64,000 nucleotides of DNA from Erodium maritimum. Lineage: Eukaryota > Streptophyta > Magnoliopsida > Geraniales > Geraniaceae. The position numbers and the translations under genes were made by a program. Below are positions 35,743-47,141 of this stretch, piece by piece (the stretch's first letter is position 1; the number at the start of each line of letters is the position of its first letter). The notes beneath the pieces were generated by a model that had not been told where the DNA came from, searched no databases, and saw only the letters and a program-made list of their open reading frames with translations. The stretch lies in contig OY997588.1 of the NCBI GenBank assembly GCA_963921825.1, positions 14,336,001 through 14,400,000 on the forward strand, given 5' to 3'.

Positions 35743-36715
35743 ACAGCGGGTCTGGTGCACTGCTAGGGTTTGTGAACAAGGAGAGTGTTTCTATGTTCTG
35801 TCCAATAAGTTTAGATTAGCTTATATTAATTATTACAAAACATATAAAATGAATTTGTACATTAAAAGCAACCATCACTTATGTTCAGTATAATAATAGG
35901 ATCGGAGTTAGTAACATTTACAATTAATATATTTGTAACGAAAAAAAGTATTCTCTCACACTATGTCATTTGAGAAAACCCTAGTCCTATATATGGTACT
36001 TCCTATCTTATCACCGTTGTTGACAACGCAAATCTAGCGTCCGAACTTGTCCCATCACTATCCCTACCATGCAATTCTTTGTATCGCTGATCGCCCCACC
36101 CCTATGTCCTTCATCTGACGTCTTGTAAGGACCGCTCCGGGTCAACCCCGAGAGTTCCGGGTGACTTAGGGCAACTATGTAAATAGACCTAAACTTGACC
36201 CCGAGAGTCATATCGGACCTAAGTTGACCCCGATATCGACCAAAATGAGTTCCGGGTAACTTAGGGCAACTATGTGATCAATTCGGGAAAAGTTGACTTT
36301 TCGCCGAAAAAGTCAACCGAACGAAGTTCGGCCCGTTCGAGGCCCGAAAGGGACCCAAAAAGCTTAGCCGTCGTTGGAGCAGTCTTAGTTGGGTCATTTC
36401 CTCGTAAAACGCGAGATTTCGTAAAAATCTCGAAAACGGACTGAACGGGGCCCAAGACATCCGATTTTGGCAAATCTGACAAAAATAAGAATATCTACAA
36501 GATACTTTGGTGGGTCTTGGGACCACTTTCCACTTGTCACCTTGTGGGTGAGAAGGAGTGAGAAATGACCTCACAACCCTTAACTTAGAGGCTAAAAGAC
36601 AAAAAAGGTAGTAAATGTGGGTCTTTTGATTCAATTTTGGATCTACAAAGGGGAGAGAGAGAGAGGGAGTGGTCGGCCACATAGAGAAAGAAAAAAAGAG
36701 AAAGCCAAGGGAAGA

Positions 36716-36785
36716 AGCAGAAGAAGAAGAAGAAGAAGAAGAAGAAGAAGAAGAAGAAGAAGAAGAAGAAGAAGAAGAAGAAGAA

Positions 36786-36817
<32 letters not shown>

Positions 36818-36823
36818 AGAAGT
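36716..36823 (+). repeat. Long GAA microsatellite in LTR copy 3
   Basis: About 33 consecutive GAA units, slightly interrupted near the right end. The matching place in LTR copy 1 (about 8836-8855) has only a few units. Poly-Glu, poly-Arg and poly-Leu frames over it are not genes. Confidence 0.95.
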
Positions 36824-38059
36824 GAGGCGAATTCCCGACGATCCAACCGAAAGATCGTCTTGATTTTTACATATTCATGATCCTCTCATCATTTCCTACG
36901 GTAGGCACTCTTTCTTTTCTCAATTTGACAAGTTTGATTTCGTGGGTTTTTGGTAGAAATGGTAGAAATATTGGTGGATGAGAGTCTAGAGCTTGTTAGG
37001 AACTTTTTGGGAAAATAAGATATTTTTCCGGCGACCGGAGGTTCGCCGGAGCTCCGACCGGTCACCGGAGCTCTGGCCACCGAGTGGTGTGACCGGCTAT
37101 GGCCAGAGGGAGGGCCACAGAACCGTGACTGGCCACAACGGTGGCGGTCCGGTCCGACCGCTCACGGCCCAAGTGTGGTCGTGGGGCCCACTTGGCCGGG
37201 GTTCGGGTTTGTCGTGTTCGGGTGGTCTTGGGTGATCCCGGATCGATAATTTTCACCCGGAACGAATTGTGGAAGTGATTCGTGAAAATTCAGAAAATGT
37301 GGTTAGAAACTTAAATTACGGAATTAGAACGCTCGGGCATCGAAAATTGATTCCGCCAAGTGCGTTGGAACACGTGAATTTAATTAGGAATGATAGAAAC
37401 GAAAATGGAAATTTTCGGAGCCCCGAGGGACGTTTTCCCGATCCTGGGCAGATTCGCCAAGCCGGGTGAAATGGCCCATTTTGACAACGTCGAGTAATTG
37501 GGAAGTTTGGGAGTGATCGGTACTTGTCGGGGTTGCATTTAGGTGTTGATTTCATAAAAATCAAAGTTGGCTTGCGTATTAAAAAGTGTGTTGTTTCGTC
37601 ACTCTAGATTTTACCACCGATCGCGGAAGAGGGGAGCTTTAGGCGGGTGCGCTTCCGGATCTACGTTTGGAGTGAATTGCGTTTGAGGTAGGGAAAAGTA
37701 GCGAATACTGGTACGATTTAGGAAAGTTACTAGTAAATGCATATGGGCACCTAGTGGTGTCCGTTGGTGATGAATTATCGATATAATATAGATGTGCATG
37801 TGGGTCCCTGGTTGGGCTCATAGGTTTGCGGACTTGTCGTGCTGTAGAATTGCATGTGGGTACTTGGTTGTACTCGTAGGTTGTGTGTGCTCTGTGATCG
37901 TCGTGACTTGTCTATTGACACATGTTGTGTTTTTGTGATTGACCTGCTGCACGTTTGAAGTGTTGAAACCGCGTTTGTAGTGAATAAGTTGTGAATTGAA
38001 TGATGTGTGCGACGTAATAGATTCCATGTGATATTTGGTTGTGATTGTGATTGTTCTGG

Positions 38060-38310
38060 TGATACCCGGATGAGCTGTGCCCGAGAGGTGTGTCGTACCT
38101 TCCGATGCGCGGCCGGTAAAGTGTGAGAGTTGTGTTTCCCGCGAGGTGTGTCATACCTTCCGGCGCGCGATCGGTAAAGTGTGAGGCTTGAGATTCCGCG
38201 AAGAGGTGTTTTCCCCACCTACCGACTAGCACTCGGGAAGTGTGCGCTTATTCCGCGAGGAGGTCGATCGCCTGGCCCGACTGTGTGTCGGGGAAAGTGC
38301 GTGGGGCAGT
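38060..38310 (+). repeat. Minisatellite inside LTR copy 3
   Basis: Three to four units of about 64 bp containing GAGGTGTGTCGTACCTTCCG and GGTAAAGTGTGAG. Same position as the arrays in the other two copies but with a diverged unit. Confidence 0.75.
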
Positions 38311-40690
38311 GCCAGACCCAGCCGGATTGCTACCGGAAACTGGGCAGAAGGTTTGTTGATCCATTGTGATCTTGGGTGTTTGTGTGTGTTGCTTAATGCA
38401 GTGTTGTGTGTGTTTGCATTTGGTTGTTGTACATATGACCGGTGTCATGTGACTTCCTATGTGAAATGGAGAGTATAGGTATGGATGTTGAGAATTGCCT
38501 TGTGACGATTGGGTGTCAGGTGTGAGATATGTTTTCCCTTAGGTTTGGACTGGGTGTTGATATTTGTTTTACCTGTTTTAAATTGTTGGTTCGTTGATGC
38601 TTTACTAGTATGCCTTGGTCAGACGGGTATTCGTGGCGGTGAGCGAAATGCTCATCCCCTTTACTACTTTTCCTACAGGTTGGTCGTGAGTTGGTTAGAA
38701 GGACATCTCGAAGCTAGGGAGCTCATAGCGAGAGTCCGGGTTTTGGGCAGTATTTAGAGATGTACTCCTTTTGCATCAAACTTATTTATTTTGGACTTGA
38801 GCGTATGACTCATTTTATGTCAATTTCTGTTGTTATAGAGCATTTGGGATGATATTTTTGGTTTTAAAACTGTTTCCATTATAATTTTTCTGGTTCACGT
38901 CTCGAGTCCGGTCAAAACCGGATTTAGGGTGTGACACGTCTTGAGCCCCTTAAAAGCACGACGTAGGAGGAAGCCGAAGGCAACCTCTACCGGACTACCT
39001 CCATCGCCACCATCGTCCACGTTAATTGTGTTTTTCTCTCCAAGGCTCACCACATTGTCGGTGTCGCCACTATTGAAGTTTCGGAGGGGTCGTTCGGTGA
39101 AAACCCTAACCGTGCCTATGGCTTCACGCAACCCTCCATCAACCGCTCCTCCTATCACTAGAGACGATTCTGAGTCTCTACCTCCACTGCAGAGGGACCC
39201 TAATTGAGGGAAGGCGTCTGTCGATGTCCGTCGTAGAAAGGAGATGGAGGCGTTTGTGCATATTGCCCTCTCCTTCCCCAATACTGATCGGATCCTGGTG
39301 ATCCCGTCCTTACTCATTGTTCATGTAGGTATGGTTCGACGAGGAGGAACAACGTTGCCTCCGTATGAAACCCTAGCACCAGAAGTCCTGGTGCCACTGG
39401 GATTGCTTGCGTCCACCATAGAAAATCTACAAGACTGTCTCTCCCCATGCTCTCTCAATGAGGAAGAGGAAACGGAGGTGCTGGTTCCCTACTTAGTGGT
39501 TAATCCATCTATGTTGGCACGCCAACAATTTGGCATGGTGGGTAAGCTCTGGGCCCCAAGGCTTCCTCGGAAGAAATTCTTACTGCGCATCATCACCAAT
39601 GCATGAGGATTGTCGACGGTGGGTTTGGTTATCAAGGTCATAGGCCCGGGGGTCTTTGGTTTATACTTTGAATCGGCAGAAGCTTGGGTATGGGTCTGGG
39701 ACAATGAACCTTGGTGCTTTGATGGTCGTCCTCTCCTCCTTGGGGACATTGTCCCGTTGGCCAGGGAACTTCCTGCCCTGGATCTTCTGCAGGTATGGGT
39801 CCATGTACATGTTCTCCCTCCATTGGTCCGGACGAAGTCGACAGGAGAAACAATTGGTGTGGCTTTAGGTACTTGTGTGGAGGTCTCGTGCGATCAATGG
39901 GGTCTGTGTTGGGGAGGGGCGGTAAAGGTTCAGTTTTGGCACCCCGTGGAACGTCCTCTTTGTCGACATCTGTTGTTGCGTTCTAGGGAGTTCCCGAACC
40001 CCGTTCGGGTTTCGCTCACCTACACGAAGCTCCCCACATTTTGATTGAACTGTGGGAGGATCTGTCATGGGGCTCGAGAGTATGATCGGGAGATGCGTGG
40101 TACCCATGATTTGATGACTCGATACGGGAGTTTCAGAAGGATCGAAAGGCCAAGCAATATGCAACTGATTGGGAGGTTAAGGTGTCTCCAGACGTCCCAC
40201 TAGGTTTCGGACTCATGTCCCCGAATATTGTACCTAAGGGCGCCTCATATCGAGGCAGAGGCCCAATAGTATCCCCGAACATTGTACCTAATGGTACAGG
40301 AAAACGGGTAGGTATCCAAGCCGGACTAGGTGATCTCAGTTGTAAAAACCTGGTGGTCGGCCAGCCCTCTAGAAGCAAGGAAACCGAAGTTTCATGTTCC
40401 TCCCCGATTAGAGCTAGAGGAGTAAAGAGTGGGCCAGCTGGAGAACCCGCGAAGATCAAGCGAGGGCAGGAAAACAGTCTCGGCATAATGTTAGGACACG
40501 ATGGTTTTAGGAACTTGTCTTGAGAGGGGTCCCTTGTGAAAGTCATTCCTCCTACTATTGAGGAGTTCAGGTTCGGTCGCATCGCACAAGCAGGCAATAC
40601 CTTGAGCAGTACTCCCAGTTCCGTTTTCGAACACCCCCCTCCCCTTTCCTGCATGCCTATGTAATGATTTCAATACCGTCTATGACAATT

Positions 40691-42438
40691 ATATTGTTTT
40701 AGAATTATGTGTTATGAGTCATTTAGAAACTCTTTACTTGTATCGGTTCTCCTATTATTAATAAAATAGGTATTTTTTAAGTAGAAATATAGTATGATAT
40801 TGTTTTGGTCGTCTCCAGAAGATAAATTAACATTCTCAAGTAACCAATTTATTATTTCATATGAATAAATATCTTTATGGCAGGAATTTCAAGGCTAGTT
40901 ATGTAATTGAATTAATAATTAATATATATCAACACAGAACGCCAGAATTAATAATTATTTTTGTCACGTTCATAGCCAATACCACAGTAAGATAGTACGT
41001 AGTCCAATACATAAGAAGAGAGAAAAATAGATCCAAAGCGAGACAATGATGGAATGGAGACATTGTGTTCTCAGCTATATAGCCACGGGTTGTCCATTTT
41101 ATTTGTGTCCTCTTCCTTTGCTATGAGTTTTCAAAGCCTATGCCTTTAGAATTTAGGACACATGACTTTTAGTGTGGAGTAGTTGGGCTTATGAGCAATG
41201 CATAACAGAAAATTAAATATCCCATTACTGACTTTCATTTATCTGTATATTTCAATTTACTGACTTTCAGGAAAAAAACATATTAAAAGTTATAACTGTT
41301 AATTAATATTTAGTTATAACCTTCAGTTTAACTTAAACCAAAAAAATGTTTTTATTTGTAATTTTCAAGTCCTTATTTGACTTTTTACGAAATCTTGTGA
41401 GTTCTGACCAGATAAATGATTGATATCAAACTTCTGTCCAAATATAAATAATTCTTAAGGATATAATTATAAAAAGGTGATAATATGCATTTAAGTATAA
41501 ACTTAAAAAGATTTAGTTGAATTTATGCTAACTTATATAAATAAAGACAAGGTGAATACTATGTTCTACAAGTTTTTTTTAAAAAATAAATAAATGAAAC
41601 AACGTAAATGAGAATTACGTCTACCGAATCCAATCACCAAAAAATAATTTACTTAAACTTTTGCTTCTTTCACAATTTGGCTAAAATATCACTATCCAGT
41701 ATCCACCACCACCCTTCTTATTTACACGTACACTGATTGGGCATCTTTTGACTATTTGAGAGTGAGACAATAGTTTTCAAGTCAATGCAATTAGAAGAAA
41801 AAAAACATTGACAACGCTGAACGTATGTACATTTGGATGTCTGATTGCAGTGAGTGACTAAACCAAAAGTCAAATTTAAGTGAGTCACTAGATGGATAGT
41901 GACTTAAATTTCACTATTTTCCAATGAATTGCATATGGACATTGAATCCACCTATCTTATTGACCACTCATCCTTGACGTGTTTAGTTGACTAAAAATAG
42001 GATTTACTCAACGTTTCAATCAGTATACCATTATCACTCCATAGGCGTATCCAATCAGTAGATTTTCACTTCACTAACATTTCTAGTTTCATTATTCAAA
42101 CTGAAATCTATTTTCGTGAGTGGATGAATTTGAAACCAAAGAACTCGCCAGAGATGTAGAGCTCTTAAAGGGCCATATAGCACTGAGAAGTGCATCAAAT
42201 TGATGGTACCAGTGACTGTCTAGTATAACTTCTACATCGAGGCAATAAATACAAATTCCAATTCAGTTTTAAAAAATACAAATTCCAATTGAATAAAAAC
42301 TCACAGCAATCAGTTTACTACACATAATGCCAGCTAAAGTTACCTGGCAGCAAAACCACAATTGAAAAGGAACTGAATGACCAACTCACAATCATCAAAA
42401 CATCATATGTCTGTAGAAAAGAGTTGTAATACTTAGCA
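40691..42438. other. Intergenic, 3' side of SCE1
   Basis: AT-rich with no gene supported. 41828-41960 has weak inverted ends (TTGGATGTCTGATTGCA against the complement of TTGCATATGGACATTGAA) and an internal AGTGACT hairpin; it may be a small MITE. 42200-42438 should contain the SCE1 3' UTR. Confidence 0.4.
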
Positions 42439-42501
42439 CTATATAACTTGTGGGTAATTCTTAGCCTGCAGCCGAACCCTTCTCTTATACTCTGTAGCAT
42501 C
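42439..42501 (-). CDS. SCE1: SCE1 exon 5
   Basis: 21 codons including TAG, acceptor TTATGCAG. Encodes the C-terminal helix. Confidence 0.9.
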   Translation of the reverse strand, partial: DATEYKRRVRLQAKNYPQVI

Positions 42502-44452
42502 CTGCATAAAGCCAGCTTACAAATGTCAAGTATAAAAATAAAATTTACGATTTCAAGTATAACGAAGTTTACAAATGTCAAGTATCACAAACTTTATCGC
42601 TTATATCAACTCCTATTAAAACAAGCTTCACACATTACTACGGACTTCTACTCTTTGGTCTTCACCCCCAAATTGTTAAATGGTATTAAGCATACTGAGT
42701 AATGAAGTGAATGAGCCTAGCCAATACAAGCAAACAAATATAGCAGTAGTTTATGTTAGCAGCATACCTGAATAAAGAGGTGGTATCCTTCTGTTTGGGC
42801 AGGATCTGCAGGATTTGGCTGATCCAACAGATCTTGGATACCAACGAGAATCTGCTTTACCGTAATGGCCGGTCTCCATCCCTGCACAACATACAATCAT
42901 GCTGAGTACCATGGAAAAAATAACCCATATACTTCATTTTTTATTTTGTCAAAAGAAGTGGAAGGTACTCACACTGTCCTCATTGAGTATTGACAAACAA
43001 ACAGTCCCGGATGGGTAGACATTAGGGTGGAAAAACCCAGGTGGGAATTTACACTTGGGGGGCTTGCTGGGATAGTCTTCGCTGAAATGAAGTGTAAGAG
43101 GGTAGAAACCACCTTCCCAATCAGTCTGCAATAACACATCAAATACCGCAACGTGACAAATCAACAAAACACTTTCTAGTATCCTTGAATCACAAGCTAC
43201 CCCCATATCATAATGGACAAGAATGAAGCAAAATACTGAGATGTTCTAGTGTGCAGGACTTGAAGCATTTAAACATATTAGGAGGGAAACAGGGGTTTAT
43301 AACCCACAGAAAAGTCCCCTTCCTCTAAACAAACTAGAGCATGAGGATTTGTAATCCAAAGAATAACCGAGTAAGAATGCTTTCAGAATATAATTTGAGG
43401 GAGAGCAATCATCTTGAAATGATAGAAATTATCAATGTTGTAAAAAGCTGGCTTCAAAATGTGAGGCAGTCCTGTCACAATGGATTCCCTAGTGTTTAAG
43501 TTCTCACCCTATATCTTTCAAATTTTAGCATTGAACATTCAATTCTTGTAAAGAGTCTTTCAAGCCTAGCTCATTGAAACATGGGTGTTTTAAGTTTTTC
43601 ATGGCTAACTTCATTGGGGAAAAACATTGCTTTACTATTACATTCTGCAGCAAAACAAATCAGTTTTGACTCTATGGATATGCTATTTGCTGGCTAGTAT
43701 AAAGTGTAATATTGCCCATATAAATATTCTTGATTTAAAAACCAATCCCAAGAGGGTTGAAAATGCATACTCTAAACCTTTTTTACCCTCAAACAATGCA
43801 GAGGGCCAAACTGAGTTCAAATCAAACTTGGAACATGTGTAGTCTATATACCTAATCTCTGACCAGCCATAAACTGCTTCCATGTAACACATTGAGACAT
43901 CTTATCGTGCACTAGAATATCCATTTCATAAGATAATTAACCACACTTGCTTAGCTAGAGCAATCAGTACAAACAATAGTAACAAAAGCCTATTTGTACA
44001 TGCACCGAAGCCAAGCAATTAACCTAACTAGTGCAAATAATAGTGCCATCTTACAATGCAATGAAGACAACAGGTAAATTGCATATCAAATCACCCTAAG
44101 AAGCATGTATATTGATTTGGAAACTGACACAAGTAATTTCAAATCACAAAACATTCAGGTAAATAGAAGCGCGATAAATCTAACATGAAACTGAAGAGAC
44201 GGACACATACCCCAGCTTTACCAGGTATCGTGCAGTTCCACACCATCAGATTGACGTTTCCGTCGGCCATCGTCTCCGGCCTCGCAACGAACCCCTGGAG
44301 AAGAAAATCAAACAAAGCAACCGTTACAATTGAAGGACAGAGTGTGATGAATAAACCTAGCGCAGAGCTTCGGAAATTGCACGGACGTGAGGATGATTCT
44401 TCCGCCATGATTTCCTCTCCTCCGTAAGACGACCGCGCGCAATTCCAGCCAT
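42439..44452 (-). CDS. SCE1: SUMO-conjugating enzyme E2 (UBC9/SCE1), five coding exons
   Basis: This E2 takes SUMO from the SAE1/SAE2 activating enzyme and transfers it to target lysines, mainly in the nucleus. Exons on the minus strand: 44387-44452 ([20 protein letters not shown]), 44211-44294 ([19 protein letters not shown]), 42973-43125 ([20 protein letters not shown] ... LNEDS), 42768-42881 ([20 protein letters not shown] ...) and 42439-42501 ([20 protein letters not shown], stop). All introns fall at phase 0 with GT-AG ends. The product is 159 aa, against 160 for Arabidopsis SCE1. The active-site cysteine is Cys93 in SGTVCLSIL, and the HPN motif of E2 enzymes is intact ([10 protein letters not shown]). 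The N-terminus MAGIARG is one residue shorter than MASGIARG. No defect seen, so probably functional. Confidence 0.95.
42768..42881 (-). CDS. SCE1: SCE1 exon 4
   Basis: 38 codons between acceptor TGTGCAG and donor CAG|GTATGC. Contains the [12 protein letters not shown] and [14 protein letters not shown] segments typical of UBC9. Confidence 0.95.
42973..43125 (-). CDS. SCE1: SCE1 exon 3 (catalytic)
   Basis: 51 codons between acceptor TTGCAG and donor AGT|GTGAGT. Carries the HPN motif and catalytic Cys93. Confidence 0.95.
44211..44294 (-). CDS. SCE1: SCE1 exon 2
   Basis: 28 codons between acceptor TTCTCCAG and donor GGG|GTATGT; reads [18 protein letters not shown] then [10 protein letters not shown]. 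Confidence 0.95.
44387..44452 (-). CDS. SCE1: SCE1 exon 1
   Basis: 22 codons from the ATG at 44450-44452 to donor CAC|GTCCGT. N-terminal basic helix that contacts SUMO and the E1 in this family. Confidence 0.9.
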
Positions 44453-44967
44453 GGAAGCCTTCTTCTTCTTCTTCTACGTCGCTTCGCTTCTCGTCTCAGC
44501 GCAGTGATTTGATTTCCTACGAGAAAGAGAGTCGCTTCGTGTTCCTCCCGAAACTGCCCTCATCTCCTCGAATCCGATCGCCATTTATCGTAGGGGAAGA
44601 TTCACCAAATCCTACGGTCCAGATTTGTTCGTCATTTGGATACGGCCTACCAACTTGCGTAGAATTATTGTCGCTTTTGTGGATATATACGGATAAATTC
44701 ATTTCCCAGTTTTATTTTAATCTCAAGCCATCTGGGCGTGAGAATCACGCTACTATGTTCTCTCACCCATCACGAGTCGCTTTATTTGGGACTGGTGATG
44801 CATACGCGGTGCCACTTGGTGACACTGACCCTCTGTTTGGGCCTTTCTTTTGGGCCTTGATCATGTCCGCTTGCAGATGAAATTTGGCCCATCGAGTTAG
44901 CGATTCTGACCCCTTCATTTGGGTCACTCGTTATGTCCGCTTAAAGATTTAATTCGGCCCACCAAGA
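44453..44967. promoter_or_regulatory. SCE1 5' leader and upstream region
   Basis: The leader contains a GAA/CTT microsatellite (about 44459-44475). Upstream, 44820-44962 is an imperfect tandem duplication of about 75 bp sharing CTGACCC...TTTGGGCC, ATGTCCGCTT and AATTTGGCCCA-type segments. GGCCCA motifs recur there; in plants such site II-like elements are common in promoters of housekeeping genes, which would fit SCE1 (inference). The plus-strand frame at 44509-44880 shows no domain. Confidence 0.35.
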
Positions 44968-45505
44968 AACAACAATTTTTTTTTTGAAACGGGAATTAAA
45001 AGATTACAAAGTAGGGCCGAAGTCCTGGGTAAAAGAATATTATCCGAGCCTCCTGTAAATGACTCAGCTCTCTTGGACTCGTACAAAATAGTCTATTTTT
45101 CATCGTAGACGAACATCGAAGACAACCACTTACCGCAATTTCAAAGTTAGTGGACCTAAAACAAGCAGTCCAACTGAACCTAAAAATCCAACAAAACCAA
45201 CAAATGATGAAGTTCATACTGAAAAGAAACCAACTAAAACAATATAGAAGACGGAGATCTTGCGCTGTTCTTTTTGCTTTCCCGAGACTTTCTAGTATTG
45301 GACGCACAAGGTCTCGTCTTATCGTCCTAGCCCCAGGAGCCCAAACTCATCGATTGAGTTGCTCCAAGACCTTCTTCAATCGACTCGTATACGTGTTTGG
45401 TTGATAAAACTTTAGCTGTTGTCGGTTTGTGTTCGATCCCGCACCTCGACAATTCGAAACCATGAACTTGGCCATCGAAACCTCAAAACACTAGTGCACA
45501 ACAAA
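44968..45505 (-). mobile_element. LINE 3'-end-like insertion
   Basis: T10 followed by GAAACGGG opens a minus-strand block resembling 29445-29740. Its flanks share only ACAACAA (44968 side and 45500 side), so the TSD is weak. No ORF2 domain is recognisable. Probably a 5'-truncated LINE. Confidence 0.45.
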
Positions 45506-45892
45506 TACTAGAAGACGGAAGTGTGCCAATAACACCGTGTACCTGGAGGCGATCGATTTCGGAACAGTCGTAAATACTTGGTATAGTCTCTTAGACTCGA
45601 CTCGATCGGTGATGAAAGTGATAGAAATCCCTTGACAACGGCTCAAGTTTTTTTGAAAGTGATTCTTTACATGGGAGAGGGAGAAGATACTCAAGAGAGC
45701 AGTACAACGAATACTTTTTAACTTATGCTGGCGGCAAATTATGATTGCTGGTGAAGTGAAGGTCCATATGAACATTATGAACGATTAGATTTTGTTGGGA
45801 GGTACTGATTAGATTTAGATTAATGATGACCCAATTAAAGTACTAAAATCAATGTTCTGATTCAATATAAGTAATCATGGCCTCAAATGTGC
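45506..45892. other. Intergenic, nothing recognised
   Basis: No gene or element ends that I can support. Confidence 0.4.
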
Positions 45893-45896
45893 ATAT

Positions 45897-47035
45897 TGTG
45901 ACGCCCGGGGAGGTGAGCGGACCGGGCCAAGCTATGATGCTGACGTCCTGGCTTCGCTCACATGGACGCCCGACACTTGGACAGGGAAACTTCGGCGAAC
46001 CTGTCCCAAGTCAGTCTTTTTTGCTACCCTCTGCGACGGCACGAGAGGTCTCGTCTCGGAGCGCAACTGTGACACCCTGCGAGTTCTCCCTGAGAAGCGT
46101 GACTCGGCTCTCGTCTCGCCCCTCTCGGCTCGCTCGGTTCCCGGTCAGCCTTTTGAGATCGGTGCGCTGCGGAAGTCTTGATTCGTTGCATTACGGAAGC
46201 GTTCATTTCCATACCAAGGGAATTATCAACTCTTGACCTCAAACCACCAATATAACGAGCACAAGAACAAGGTAACGATGTTTTGAGCTTCAAAAGCTTT
46301 TTGGCATTATAAAGGAAAAGGGGTACAAAGAACTACGGTTACAACTATACAATTTGAGCTAGGTTTGCAGAGGGATGAATGCCTTAAACTAACAACTAAC
46401 TATCCTATTTATACTAACTCTCGGCTACACAACTTCCCAAGCCTTAATGGTTAAGCTAACTCTCACAATTAATGCTTCCAATTGGTTCAACTTGTTCCAC
46501 GCCTTTTCATGTATTAAATGAGCCACCAAAACCAATCCATTATTGCTAAGTAAAGCTTGGCATGTGTTCTTCTTAGGTTGAGAATGGTGAGGCCGTGTGC
46601 TCCTTGTGCTAGGATGGTGAGTGACATGAGCTTCACGTGCTTGGATGATGTTGTCTTGTGCTAAGCCTTTCATTGGCTTGGGTTTCCACTCGTGGGACGC
46701 AAGCACCCACCTTGCCAAATAAGTAAGTCTAAATGGCTCCAAGAATATACATGCACGGCATGCATGCATGTCACCTTTGCATGGTCTTGGTTGGCCAAGG
46801 ACACTAGGTCGTCGGAACGAGCACGACGGGTAAAACATAGCACTTCACATCGTGCTTCAATCCACCGAGAAGCTCGTCGCCTCGAGCTTCACAAAAACCG
46901 CACGTAGTACCGTGCGCTACAACGGAACCGCATCGCCATATCGGGCGAACACCGAAACAAGTACGTCGCCTCGTGCCTCGTATAAAATACGCGCATTCGT
47001 GCGCCTAAACCTGATGAACCGGTCGGGGCGTGACA
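45897..47035. mobile_element. Solo LTR (gypsy-type), 1.14 kb
   Basis: It begins TGTGACGCCCGGGG and ends CGGTCGGGGCGTGACA, so its ends are inverted over about 10 bp. ATAT is present on both sides (45893-45896 and 47036-47039), a possible 4-bp TSD. The terminal GGGGCGTGACA also ends the giant LTR copy 1, which suggests a related lineage. It has no coding sequence. Condition: fossil. Confidence 0.6.
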
Positions 47036-47141
47036 ATATGATATAAATATATCGTTGTATATATGTACATTTAGTTCATTGCGCTTCTTGAAAACCTGTC
47101 CAATAGTAATCACTGCAAATGATGCTCTTAATGCTTTAGAC

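Larger units (their letters stand above)
36124..38936 (+). mobile_element. Giant solo LTR, copy 3
   Basis: A 2,813-bp block begins TGTAAGGACCGCTCC and ends GGGTGTGACA, with perfect TSDs CGTCT at 36119-36123 and 38937-38941. It shares the ends and several internal blocks with the copies at 8341 and 32836. It lies inside a LINE ORF1 copy, so it is younger than that LINE. No coding sequence remains. Confidence 0.85.
35950..40690 (+). mobile_element. LINE ORF1 copy split by a solo LTR
   Basis: The 5' part is 35950-36123 and the body 38937-40690; the two sides meet at a duplicated CGTCT around the LTR. Plus-strand frames give a basic N-terminal region (LKARRRRKPKATST), then PPLQRDPN, and a DUF4283-type domain at 39480-39990 (MLARQQFGMVGKLWAP, ALLRIITNA-like, WDNEPWCFDGRPLLLG, LLQVWVHVHVLPPL). 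This domain binds RNA in plant LINE ORF1 proteins. No ORF2 follows before the likely 3' end near 40690. Stops and frame changes are present. Outer ends approximate. Confidence 0.65.

Noticed and set aside
36617-36880. Poly-Arg, poly-Glu and poly-Leu open frames
   Set aside because: They are translations of the GAA microsatellite inside an LTR, in all frames.
41828-41960. Possible MITE with weak inverted ends
   Set aside because: The ends match poorly and no TSD was found.
44509-44880. 123-codon plus-strand frame beside SCE1
   Set aside because: It overlaps the SCE1 upstream region and a tandem duplication, and has no recognisable domain.
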